A stretch of 64,000 nt of DNA from the NCBI GenBank assembly GCA_029641185.1, contig JAPWGK010000001.1, positions 12,501-76,500 of the forward strand, given 5' to 3'. Every line of letters starts with the position of its first letter. Positions within the stretch are counted from its first letter, which is position 1. This document shows positions 1-10,383 of this stretch, in pieces. Under the pieces are notes generated by a model, which ran no database searches, was not told where the DNA came from, and worked only from the letters and a program-made list of their open reading frames with translations. Source of the stretch: Pseudofabraea citricarpa. Its lineage: Eukaryota; Ascomycota; Leotiomycetes; Helotiales; Dermateaceae. Position numbers and translations under genes: made by a program.

Positions 1-318
1 CACATTGCTCTCATCACCCTGCTCTCCCATCCAGGAATTGTCCAAATCCAGTTGACCACTCGGTATTGCCTCGACACTCCGTGTCTACTCGACTCCGTCT
101 GCTCTCGATACCACATGTCTTCACGCTGCTCATATCACTGTAGCCTCCCATCCAGGAATCGTCCAGCTCCCATGTGTCTGAAAATGTTCACTCGTGTAGG
201 TTCGATTCTGTCGCTGCAGAAGTCTGCTTGTGCCTTGTATTAGGAGATTCTGTACACGAGGGCGTACATGGTAACGTTCTGTGGTATCCTTAAGTTGCTA
301 CTGTCAGTACTATAACAA

Positions 319-337
319 CTGGGGATGCCATACCCCG
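319..337. repeat. Dispersed palindrome copy (left arm intact)
   Basis: CTGGGGATG, spacer C, then CATACCCCG. The left arm is perfect and the right arm is diverged by what looks like a one-base insertion. It is non-coding. Confidence 0.6.
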
Positions 338-988
338 GGCTTGGTACATATACCTTCTGAATGTTCCCCCGTTTTGGTGATGGGTTGTTCCCTCTGGTAC
401 ATCAGTGGGCTTCGTTAGCTGCGAATTTGGTCATAGTAGACAAGGTCTGCCTCACAAGGCGAGCACTTTGGACATGCCCTATATTCCGAGCACTGTACTC
501 GAGCTGCTGAAGGACCAGTTAGCGATATTAGAGTGTAGAGTACTTGGAAAGGTGGAATTACTTTTGTGTTGTTGAGTGCCCAGCTTCTGTTGCTAGAGTT
601 GTAGGTATGAAATACACATGTGCAGCAAGCACCTTGGTCATACATTGTAGCCAGCTGGTACACATCTGGGTAACTGTTAAAATTCATGTCAGGTGATATG
701 CGAGGCTACAGCGGCGCGCAAGGCGCACTTCCAGCCTCGGCTCACGCAGCCTTGTTAATCTCAAACTCAACCATTCCTCTACTTCGATCTTCACCACCCC
801 ACACACCCCACACACCCCCTCCTACACCCTCATACACCCTCATACACCCTCTCATACAACTCCTCATCCTTAATTCGCATCGCTACTCTCGATCTTTCAT
901 TCCCTCCACATTCTATCTCTACAATCGGCTTGAACTTCCCATCAAGCCATGGTTTCGATCTAAACTGCACTCCTACTCAAGTTGCAGT

Positions 989-1007
989 CTGGGGATGCCA
1001 TTGACAG
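989..1007. repeat. Dispersed palindrome copy at a splice donor
   Basis: CTGGGGATG, spacer C, CATTGACAG. The final CAG is the exon side of the predicted 5'-UTR intron donor (GTGAGT at 1008), so the element appears to provide the exon-side splice sequence. Confidence 0.5.
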
Positions 1008-1057
1008 GTGAGTACCTCTACATCTTCTTATCTTCATAAGCTAACTTCACTCAAAGC

Positions 1058-4000
1058 ATGGCACCCAACACTCGACGCCAGACCCTTGACAAGGGAAAAC
1101 AAATTGAACAGACCAGAACTCTTGAAAATGCGATTATTTCTACAGACAACACCCAGACTGAAGGTGGTTTGAATGGTCCAGTCGATAGATCGACATACAT
1201 GCACCTCGACAAGCTTGCCAAATGTCTTGGTTTAGGCAACAAGACAGCCCTGAAAGAATGGATGCAGTCTCCCACGTTCAAGACACCATACGATCAGTTG
1301 TACAACGCATGTATTCGACAGCGCCAAATAACACAACCGGGAGCTTCTGGGCCAAAATTAGTGGTTGTGCAAAGAGCTTTGGAGGTCGGTGAAGCATTTG
1401 GAGAAGCCCGCTATTCCGAATTGGATGTTGACAAGTCGGACTGGGAGGAGGTAGACCACTATGCTTACTGTCTACTACGACTCCGAGAACTCAACATGCG
1501 ACGTGCGGCTGGTATTTTCTGGCAGAAGAGGATGTCCATAGCAGAGGTGGATGAACGATTAAACCAAGCAATCATGCGAGAGACCAAGGATCGTGCATCA
1601 ACGCTTAAGAGATCCCTCAAAATTGCTGATATGCCTCTCCCTCTTCTTATGGACGCCCCGAGAGGAGATTCAGTCTTGGTCGGTAGTTCATCACGGCAAG
1701 TCCTGGGGATGGCGTCGCCAGCACCTACCTCGTCATCAAACACCCGGCCGAACACCCCTCAGAAGCATCAGTTGAGCCCAAAAAGCACACCCTCTTCGAA
1801 AAGAAAGTCTCTCGAACGACCCTCATCATTCTCATCTATGATGAATACCGCTCAACAAGCTCGTCAGGATAACAACAATGCCGACGTCTTTATGGATGAT
1901 CCAACTTCTTCAAGTTCGTCTCAAAATAATCGTCAACTTACATTGACGAAACCACCTGTCTTGCCGGTTCTAACTCAGGGTCCTCCAAGTCCGACGAGAT
2001 CTATGTTCATGCCACGTCCAGAAAATGAGCGTATGGGGGATGATGTCAAACCTGAGCTGAAGCGTACCGAGCTTCATAGAGATGATGCTCATGATGATGT
2101 TTCTAGCCAAGCAGGCAACCCCAATCAAGGAGATGTTTCTGGCCAAGCAGGCAACCCCAATCAAGGAGATGTTTCTGGCCAAGCAGACAACCCCAATCAA
2201 GGAGATGTTTCTGGCCAAGCCGGCAACTCCAATCAAGAACATATCCTTGATGAAGAAGTCATCGAACAAGACTTGGAAAATGACGGGTCTGAAGCGGGGG
2301 GGCTTTCTAATTGGGAACTAATGAAGCAGAATGAAGACCCTAATAATCCCTTCAACCTTGATACACGGATAGGCAGATATAATACTATACATGCCGTCTT
2401 GCGTTATTACGCCGAACCATTGCAATTGTTTAGACTTCGTCAAGGTCCTCGAATGAGTCAGGACGATAATGCTCAGGAATTGTACGACGCAGAACAGATT
2501 CAATGGCAAAAGGAGGTAGATAGTCTAGGTGCAGACGATCACACCTTCAAGTTGGATTTAGACCCTGCATCTGAAGATGAGTTGCTCAAAATGCAGAATG
2601 TCGAAAAGATGCTAGACAATCCTGAATACCAGCCACGCAACTACCTCCAAGCATGCCGCGAATTGGGTATCCCTGATCCAGAGCGACCTCAACTACCCGG
2701 AATGCCACCCACTCTTGTGTTAACTCCAGCACAGGTCTGCGGCGCACACAGAATTCTCCAAATCTACAAAGACCGTAAAGTGAATGCAGCTATGTTAGCT
2801 GATGGCACCGGGTTAGGGAAGACCATTCTGGTCATTACTGTGTATTACTTTGTAAGTGGCTCCTGGGTATGGCATCCCCAGATCATCTATTGACTATATT
2901 TAGCTGCTACTTGTACGTCAAAACAAGATAAAACGATTCGAGGAACAATTGAACGCCCATTACGATGCTCTGGCCGAGCATGAAGCTTGGGCCATGGACA
3001 ATCCAAATAGAGACGCTGACAATCCAATTCATGTGCCTGAACATCCTGATGCAATACCACCAGCAAAACCTTTTTTGCTGGTGGTGTTAGCAGATTGTAT
3101 AGATCAGTGGGCAGGAGAACTGAAAAGATTCTCGACTAGATTCAATCCGCTAATCTACTATGGCGATAGTCGTCCTAATGTGAAGACAAAGACCTACACG
3201 GGGAAATTTGAGAAAGTGGAAGGACACTTGCACAAAGATCACCCATTATTCGCAAACAACGAGGCAAATTCTCGAGTTGTCATTATCACGTCAGTAACAA
3301 CGCTCTCTGCACGCCATGGACCAGCAGCACTTGCTGCTTGGCGAAAGAAAACCCAAGCCTGGTCACGAGCGCAGTGTATTGCCAATTACGATGTCATTGA
3401 CACCACCTGGCCTGGCTATCTGGCTGACAAGTTCGTCCATGCCACATGCGACGAAGCTCAAGTTATCAAGAATTATGATACGGCGAGCAACAAAACCTGT
3501 GAATGGCTTAATATCTATTTCTGGATACTCGTGTCTGCATATCCTCTCCCAAATCGCATTGAAGACTTTGGTGGATATGCTAAAATCATTTTGCCCAAGT
3601 CGAATTTATGGACCGAAGCTAATTTCGCAAGATGGAAGGTTGAGAAAACCGTAAACCCTTTCAGTCTACCTGATAACCATCCGGCATCCAGATTACGACT
3701 GACTCCTCAAGCTGTGGAGAAATTTATCACTGGGCCAGATCGGGACCAAGAAAAGGCTGGCTATTTTCTCAGATTTATCTGGAGAGAATGCATGGTTCGC
3801 AGAACATACCAGTCACCCGACCCACGCAACCCAACGGTACGGGTTGGCGATGCTATCCCCAGAGTCAACGTCCGACGTTTGGTGTGTCGCTTTAACGCAG
3901 AGGAATTCGACGAGTACTTCCTTCATAGCGATCAGTCATACCGAGAACTCGCAACTGTACTAGATGATGGCTCTATAGTTTGGAACCGTCGCCATGCTAG

Positions 4001-4964
4001 GAAGTTGATCCTTAATACTACATGGACTGGGTTTGGCTTTATTAGCGACGACTTTATGTCAGGATCGATTGCACAATGGAAGAATTCGCCAAACCTGTTG
4101 CATGAAATCATCAAGTGTTTGCATCGTAGGATGATTCAGAAAGGAAAGACGCCCTTCGATTTACCAGCTCCAGATGATGTTCATGAGATGCTAGCTATCG
4201 TTATGCGTGGTGCGCCTAAATTGAGGGTTACCTTGAAGATGGTTGCAGATCTGGTGGTCCTTAATGATAGAAAATTAATTCAGTGGACGAGCATGCCAGC
4301 AAGTCAGATACTACTTCTAGCTATCTACCGCGCACTGCGAATACCTGCAGAGGCATATACCTCCGAATTGTCACGATCCGAACGAGGCCAGCTTCTTCAA
4401 AGATTCAACGATAGTAATCATGAGAGTCGGATTTTCCTGGGCTCCTATTACGTGGGATCGGTCGGTTTGAATTTGCAATATGCCTGCAACCATGCCCAGT
4501 TCTTTGACGCACCTCCCAATCGCGGTGCAGAAGTGCAGGCTGGGGGACGCACTCGTCGAATTGGACAGACCAAGACTGTGGAGTTCTTCGAGACGTACGT
4601 TGAGAATGGGTTCCAAAACAGACAGATACAAAACAATTTGCTCAAGGCCATTCCTGCTATGTTGACAGAATTGTCTGTTGCTATCTTCGAGACCCCAGAC
4701 GATATGGCATACGAAAATGATAAGTTGAAGTTAGATATTACCGCTTGGTATATGTTAGACGGAGAACTTGTTCCTGGTACAGACATCCGAGCCAAGGATA
4801 TTCCACCAGAGAAGCGGCTGAACCCCAAAGACCTTGCGAGTGCTATATCTGAACTACTACATGGAAAGAAGTCACCTGGAGAAGCACCTGAACCTGTTGT
4901 GGACGATGATTGGGAGCAAGAGCAGATTGATGAGTCTGTCCTCAAGAATATACCTATCCGTTAG
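1058..4964 (+). CDS. SNF2-family DNA-dependent ATPase/helicase-like protein
   Basis: Two exons, 1058-2851 and 2904-4964, joined in phase 0 across a 52-bp GT-AG intron, give about 1284 aa. SNF2 motifs are visible in order: motif I ADGTGLGKT (about residues 581-589), a motif Ia-like FLLVVLADCIDQW, motif II DEAQ (about 781), motif III-like SAYPLPNRIEDF, and in the C-terminal lobe SVGLNLQYA and AGGRTRRIGQTKTV (motifs V-VI, about 1142). Members of this family translocate on DNA to remodel chromatin or act in repair; the substrate here is unknown. The first 450 residues are low-complexity and Ser/Pro-rich, with four 12-aa repeats (about 347-394). The ATG at 1058 directly follows a probable 5'-UTR intron. 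The intron, both exons and both flanks carry a dispersed palindrome. The motif III sequence departs from the usual GTP-x-x-N, so activity is not assured. Confidence 0.82.
1703..1721. repeat. Dispersed palindrome copy inside SNF2 exon 1
   Basis: CTGGGGATG, spacer G, CGTCGCCAG. Two mismatches in the right arm. It is read in-frame within the Ser-rich linker of the SNF2 protein. Confidence 0.55.
2096..2239 (+). repeat. Four tandem 36-bp repeats in coding sequence
   Basis: Four consecutive 36-bp units starting GATGTTTCTGGCCAAGCAGG encode a 12-aa unit (D-V-S-G-Q-A-G-N-P-N-Q-G). The copies differ by only a few substitutions, and the unit length keeps the frame. Copy number is likely to vary between strains. 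Confidence 0.9.
2863..2881. repeat. Dispersed palindrome copy inside the SNF2 intron
   Basis: CTGGGTATG, spacer G, CATCCCCAG, with one mismatch between arms. It fills 19 of the 52 intron bases (2852-2903) between donor GTAAGT and the branch/acceptor. Confidence 0.75.
3844..3862. repeat. Dispersed palindrome copy inside SNF2 exon 2
   Basis: TTGGCGATG, spacer C, TATCCCCAG. It is translated as G-D-A-I-P-R in a stretch between the two ATPase lobes. The right arm is nearly consensus. Confidence 0.6.
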
Positions 4965-4983
4965 GTACCCAGCAGAAAGGCTT

Positions 4984-5002
4984 CTGGAGATGGCATCTCC
5001 AA
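4984..5002. repeat. Palindrome copy just after the SNF2 stop codon
   Basis: CTGGAGATG, spacer G, CATCTCCAA. The inner 8-bp arms are perfectly complementary (TGGAGATG/CATCTCCA). Both arms carry the same change from consensus (GGGG to GGAG, CCCC to CTCC), a compensatory pattern. It lies 20 bp after the stop. Confidence 0.75.
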
Positions 5003-5580
5003 ACCCCTACCAACGACTATTTTGAGTCGGCCGATTATCTTTTAAGAGTATGTTCTACATCTGCCATAAAACCCCTTGCACCTACTGATAATTGTAGCAG
5101 ATTTTTCATACTTGAATGTCCTCCATTGCTCCTCCTTGCTTCATGCAAAAAAAAAAAACTTCCCTCTCAGTTCACGCATTCTCCCCAAAATATACCCTCT
5201 TCCATGTCCCCAGTCGCAGCCTCAAAAAGCCACGGTTTAAACCTGGCTAAATGTTTTCCCCCATCGTAGCATAAGCACGTTTCGGTTCATACCACGCGCT
5301 ACATGTTTATTTCGCACGTAAAAAAATCATAATTCATAGCTTTCCTTTACCTTGGTACTTTATAGGTAGTTGGAATGGACAAATGATGAAATGAATGATA
5401 TCCTTTCTGAAATTGTGACTTTGGGAGACGGCTGCGTTGTGCTGAGGGCTGGCTACAATGTATACATTATTATAACATTTATAATTATAAGAAAACGTAA
5501 ATCCCAAGTCGTATTCCAGAGTGGGGACACTCATAAAAGGATACTCCGACTCGGCCTCTTCTGGATATTTCGCTTGTCAG

Positions 5581-5599
5581 CTGGAGACGCCATCCCCAG
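5581..5599. repeat. Dispersed palindrome copy, intergenic
   Basis: CTGGAGACG, spacer C, CATCCCCAG. The right arm is perfect; the left arm has two changes. It is intergenic, about 140 bp from the zinc-finger gene stop codon. Confidence 0.7.
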
Positions 5600-5739
5600 A
5601 CGATTAGTTGGAGGGATATTGTATCAGTGCTAGAAAAGAACTCTGCTTTGCACACTTAGTTATGAATCTGAATGATGTGAGGGTTTGCAACTAGTAGAAA
5701 AAACTATTTCATTGAGTCTGACTACATATCAAAGTGAAT

Positions 5740-8100
5740 CTAATGACGTCGTCGCTTAATACAAGAACGATCGCTAAAATGTTTTTCCAAAGATTGTAGG
5801 CACGCCCAGGATCTATCACACTTCGGACAAATATAACCTTGAATGTTTGACAACTGTCCCTTCGTGATCACAAAACCATGATCTTCACAATGACGGAGGA
5901 AAGAGAGTCGTTGATGAAATGTCTCGCAACCAATAGCAACAGGACATTGGTAGGGATGGTATGATGTGGTGGGTAGAATTCGTTCGTAGTTGGTACGTCT
6001 GTGAAATGCCATGACATAGTCGTTGATAGAACTAATGATAATTTGTATCATGCCATCACTTGCTATGACCCTAATAAAGTATTAGTGGATGAGATGGCAT
6101 TGGAATATGACAAGGTTATTGGAATGAGAGCATATGATGGATGGAGGCATAGACTTACTTGTTGACATCGTTCTCGTCTTCCTCGTCAAATCCGTTGTTT
6201 GGAATCGGCGACGAAGGTCGATCATCCGGGAAGACAGCTCCACCATTGTCATCTTGTGAGTTACTCAACAAATCCTCCACCCGCTCGTTGTCTGAATCAG
6301 AATCGCTATCTGAATCGCTCTCCAAACCGTCCTCCGAATCGTGCTCCAAGTCAACTTCTAAATTTTTCGCCTCATCCTCCAAACTGTGCTCCAACTCCTC
6401 CACCTCACTTTGTTTGGCAGTTCCTTCTGCGATACTGGCAGGCGGCAGCTGATCATCCGCGAGAACGGCTCGACCACTATTACTATCAAGGAATACAGAG
6501 AGATCGTTCTTGTCGAGGTTGGTAAGATTCAAGGTAATAGAACTCTTGGTCATGGTCGCGGTGGGTTCGTCAGAATTCCTCCGAGCGGTGGTGAAAATGC
6601 AAAGAGGTTTATGAGTGCAGATAATATCGTCATCCCCAGCATCGTGCTTGTCGTGGCATACACGTCTATCGCAATTGACCTCATGGGATTCGGGGAAAAG
6701 ATGATACGGACAGTGACAATAGAAGACTCCACACAGATGGGATGCATCACCATGACCTTCAATCCAAAGTATAAGCTCTGCGGGTCCTGGCAACATGCCG
6801 GAAGCAACGACCACAAATCTACGAAGCGAAAGCTCAACTTCATGCCACTCATGATGATCAGTACAAAAGAACTTGAGCTTTACTGTCATATGTTTACTGA
6901 AGGAGGAACAGTGACGACGACGATTACGATTTTTTCCCATCATCAAAATAGCAATATCCATTAACATAGCAGTGACAGCGGGTCGGAGGAGGACGTTGGC
7001 CAAGCACACGGTGGTCTCGCTACTCTTTGGAACACCGCCTCGGATACTGATTGATTGGTATTTTGATCTGTGCTCTTTGAACAATCGAATGGTCCATTCT
7101 CGGTCTTCAAGGAGACGTTGATCAACTTTCCAAGGGCGATTGATAGGCTATTCAAGTCAATCAAGTTTCCATGATGTTGTCAGGCAGGTTGTCATAACAG
7201 GTCACTCACAGTGGCAACCTCTGCTTCAGAAGAAGGGAGATCACCTGGAGGGGTGGCTCGTACCCCGGCCTCAACAACATTGACTTTGTCCAAAGCTTGC
7301 TCGACGTTGTTATCAGTAGGCTATTCAAGTCAGCCCAGATTCGTGTTGTCAGGTAGGTGTCTGTTGTCAAGTAGATGCCTGTTGTCAAGAGACGTCACCT
7401 ACAGCAGAGCCTTGCACATTCTGTTCATTGGAAACCTCTACTTGAGAGAGACTAGAAACCTCTGCTTCAGGGAGAGGGAGATCACCTGTGGAGGTGGCTC
7501 GTACCCCGACCCCATCTGCATTGTTTCCAAGCGCCTTTTTGGAATTGTACTGGTGGATTCGACGAAGGTTGGATGGTGAAAGCTTCTTCGTCTTTGGCTT
7601 TGAACTTACAGGACGTTGGGCAGACAAGGCAGAGAGGGCAGCTTCAGCAGCAGTGGCTTTTGCTCTTCGGTTTCTTCGTTGACGTCCAGATCTCCCCGGG
7701 GCTCTCTTCCTTTTTTTGCCACGTCTGCAAACCGTCAGCTACTATTCACACAACGGAATTTCATCGGGACTTGTTGGTGTGTGCAACAATTTTCAGCTTC
7801 GTGAAAACAAGCCACTCCCGAGATCCAAAAGCGAAGACATCCCATTTGGAATTCAAGACTCGCCGGAAGCCGGTAACCCAGCGTTGTGCCACAATGGCCA
7901 ACAGGATAAAGCACTGGCTCCTCAGACGCTCTCGTCATCTCAATGGATTTCAACGCCCTCAGATGAAGGAAATCAACTCGTCAACGAGAAGAATTGCACT
8001 ACCAACAAAGAGACCAAAGCACCAAAAGAAATTCAAGTACGTACGCTCCAGTGAACCAATTTACGACATTGTTAAAGGCATTGGCGATGATGGAAAACAT
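5740..8100 (-). CDS. Basic/acidic zinc-finger protein, unrecognised family
   Basis: A five-exon model closes in phase: 8045-8100 (tentative), 7403-7724, 7210-7320, 6159-7147 and 5740-6070, about 602 aa. The N-terminal part is strongly basic (K/R clusters such as GKKRKRAPGR and RRNRRAKA), a likely nuclear localisation region. The middle has a Cys/His-rich cluster (HLCGVFYCHCPYH onward), followed by an acidic Asp/Ser/Glu tract. The last about 75 residues hold two C2H2-like fingers, one C-x5-C with two His and one CPKC with H-x5-C. A nuclear DNA- or protein-binding role is inferred; no family was recognised. Exons 2-3 and their downstream introns are a diverged tandem duplication. Exon 1 depends on a 320-bp intron and is the least certain part. 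The spacing of exons 2-5 is well supported by matching phases. Confidence 0.6.
7141..7520 (-). repeat. Duplicated exon-intron unit inside the zinc-finger gene
   Basis: On the minus strand the sequence GGGGTACGAGCCACC...GGTGATCTCCC...GAAGCAGAGGTT occurs twice (about 7440-7511 and 7213-7264). Each copy is followed by a splice donor and an intron rich in TTGACAACA-like steps, ending in the identical GACTTGAATAG acceptor and CCTA exon start (7320 and 7147). The protein carries the repeat as GVRATSTGDLPLPEAEV and GVRATPPGDLPSSEAEV. Confidence 0.75.
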
Positions 8101-8902
8101 GACAGAACACGAGGGGATTGGTACAGCAAATGGGGAATGTGGGATGCGAGGGGCAAGCTTGGTGCAGCAATGGGGAGCGTGGGAGCAACGACAGCGGGAG
8201 AGTTGAAAAGAAGAGAAGAGAGAGATGAGGGAGAAGTGAGTGGGATGATGCAATGAGAGCAAACGTTGGGACCATGTTTTCGGAGGCATCTACAACTTCG
8301 CGGAAGGAACAGTTCTGGGGATGGCGTGCACTCCACGTGATTCCAAAAGTTGACGGACAAAGTAGTAAGAAAGCTTTGGATTGGGGATGCAGGATTCAGT
8401 CCGGCTGTAGCAGATGTAGCTGAAATATGATGATTAGAACAGAATTAAGTACGTCAAGGGAACTTGGGTGAGCGAGTGTGACTCTTATCAACCTCAATTG
8501 TGGTTTTACCGCTGCGCAATCTGGTGGCATTTTCTTCGCCAAGACAGTATTGCCAAATTTGACAATAAATCACTGCACTGCTCAATAATGGTGCAAATAT
8601 GGGGTAGTAGAGGGATAGAGTGGGTTTGGAAAATTCATGATTCTATTAATTCTCCCACTGTACTCGGCAAAATCCAGATACAGGTGCTCTCCCAAACAGG
8701 TCTTCGCGAGCAAGTTCAATGATCTTCGTTAAATCTATAACCACGCTGCACACTGACATTATGATCAGACTCTTGACTAAGTGTACAGAGCTGAATTCTC
8801 TTCTAACGCTAATATTAACGACCACCGTGGCTTGCTAAATCTTATTGTGACTTGCGGAGCTTAATTCCCACAGGGCTCGAGAAGCAACTTTCAGGATGCG
8901 TT

Positions 8903-9240
8903 CCAAGCGCTGTGTTGGAGAACGACAACGAGAGCTTTGTGGATGGCATCCCCAGAGCCGAGTTCTCCCTTCTCTTCCTCTCTTAGTGTCTGTTTCCACC
9001 CCCAGTTCTCTGTTTCTATATCCTACTTGTACACCTCGCTGCACCCCAGTCATTGACAAACAGCTCTCCGGTCTTCACTCTAAGCGCCATGCTGGAAAGC
9101 GACAGCCGCAGCTTGGTGGATGGCATTGTGACTTGCCAGAGCCGAGTTCTCCCCTCTCTTTCTCTGTTGGTTTCTGTTATATCTCTTCCCAAATATCAAT
9201 TGTGTGCCTCGCTACAACCCAGACCTCTACTTATCTTCCG
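8903..9240. repeat. Diverged tandem duplication, period about 177-180 bp
   Basis: Segment 8903-9060 matches segment 9080-9240. Shared anchors are AAGCGC (8905/9082), GATGGCAT, CCAGAGCCGAGTTCTCCC and CCTCGCT.C..CCCAG. The first copy carries a dispersed palindrome with an intact right arm. In the second copy the same place reads GATGGCATTGTGACTTGCCAGAG, so the palindrome differs between the copies. Confidence 0.7.
8937..8955. repeat. Dispersed palindrome copy in the tandem duplication
   Basis: TTGTGGATG, spacer G, CATCCCCAG. The right arm is perfect; the left arm has two mismatches. The allelic position in the second tandem copy is interrupted. Confidence 0.6.
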
Positions 9241-9886
9241 ATGTTTGCTCTGACTATCCCCCACCCTCTCCTTTTTGGACGTCTGTTATGTCGATTTCTA
9301 AATCCCACCCATGTGAACTTGTCGACGTATGCCCACTCGAGGGATTTGTTGGGACAGGAATATCTGATTTCGCACGTTAGTCACAGAATTAAGTGATGAA
9401 TGTACGGCAAACAGTGACATGAAAATTTATGGTATGAAAGGGTCATAGCTCGCTTACCAGGTTGACAAGTAAAACTGCGCCCAGCATGGTTGATTCGAAG
9501 GATATGGATCTGCAAGGTGGGGTTTGGAAGTTTGGGATGGCTTGTAGTCTTCGTTCCTTTTTTCAGTCAAGATTTGAAGGTATATAAGTGTCAGGAAAGG
9601 ATAGATGCTTACACATGTTGTCGTCGGTTGAAAGATTGAAAAGTTGTGAATTAGCATAACTTCAAAGCATGAGCTTCTGTTGCCATACAGAGGAGCCTGC
9701 GTGAACGTGAACGAAAATGCACCTATCTAGAAGTTCGTGCAGGGCGATAACGAAGGTGTGGACGTAAAAATGGGAAAGTGGTCAGGAGAGAGATCCCAGC
9801 GCTAGTTGCGCTTTAGCGAGTTGGCCTCCACATGATACTCTTCCCTGGATACTAACAACAACATCAAGATCGTCGCCCGCGCCCCC

Positions 9887-9958
9887 GCCTGCTGCTGCCT
9901 CTGCATCTGCCTCTGTCTCTGCTTCTGCATCTGCCTCTGTCTCTGCCTCTGTCTCTAC
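9887..9958. repeat. Hexanucleotide low-complexity tract
   Basis: An imperfect run of CTCTGN units (about 12). On the minus strand it would read as Glu-Thr/Asp-Ala repeats, but no gene context supports translation. Confidence 0.75.
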
Positions 9959-10364
9959 ACTCTTACTTCTATATCTTGTTGTCAATATACCTTCTATTCC
10001 AGCAGTTCTTCAGTTACCAGTAAGTAAAGCAATCCCCCTTCCGCGCGTCGTGTATTCTTCACGTCGATTCTGCGGCACAATCACCTCCGTCAATCAGTTG
10101 TCTACTCCCCTGCCCCGCATCATCTTCCCAAACACAAGATCGAGTAGTTCTCGATGGCACGGTGCTCCGCGCTGCTGCTTCATACGTCAATGCGGCGCAA
10201 CTCACTGTCCCAGCTCCACGCAATCACTTCAAGGAAAGCATTCCCAGCAGTCCGAGCAGGCCCAAGATCTTTTCTAGCACACTCTTCTGTGTTTTTTGCG
10301 CTGGATATCAAGAAGTCTCCACATAACGGCGCCATCACTGCTCCCCGATCTATGTATATCTTCC

Positions 10365-10383
10365 CTGGAAAAGGCATCCCCAG
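10365..10383. repeat. Dispersed palindrome copy (right arm intact)
   Basis: CTGGAAAAG, spacer G, CATCCCCAG. The left arm keeps CTGG and the final G; the right arm is perfect. Confidence 0.55.

Larger units (their letters stand above)
1..1057. other. Upstream region of the SNF2 gene, no gene recognised
   Basis: No coding sequence could be supported here. A near-identical phrase beginning CTCCCATCCAGGAAT occurs near 25 and near 147, which suggests a diverged local duplication. From about 791 to 857 the sequence is CA-rich with repeats of CCTCATACAC. A probable 5'-UTR intron lies at 1008-1056: donor GTGAGT, branch-like GCTAAC near 1040, acceptor AAAG. It sits directly before the SNF2 start codon. 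Two copies of the CTGGGGATG palindrome lie at 319 and 989. Confidence 0.5.
4965..5739. other. Convergent intergenic region, SNF2 / zinc-finger genes
   Basis: The 3' flanks of two convergent genes meet here. It contains an A12 run near 5149, AT-rich sequence, and two copies of the dispersed palindrome (4984 and 5581). No ORF here resembles a known protein. Confidence 0.5.

Noticed and set aside
415..687. 90-codon minus-strand ORF with several cysteines
   Set aside because: No signal peptide, no recognisable cysteine spacing, and no supporting neighbour exon.
7573..8256. 227-codon plus-strand ORF opposite the zinc-finger gene 5' end
   Set aside because: No domain is visible, and the minus strand has a phase-consistent exon chain with basic nuclear-type sequence. 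I keep some doubt because exon 1 of the minus gene is tentative.
8896..9396. 166-codon plus-strand ORF
   Set aside because: It spans a tandem DNA duplication, is Leu/Ser/Pro-rich without a domain, and has no splice or family support.
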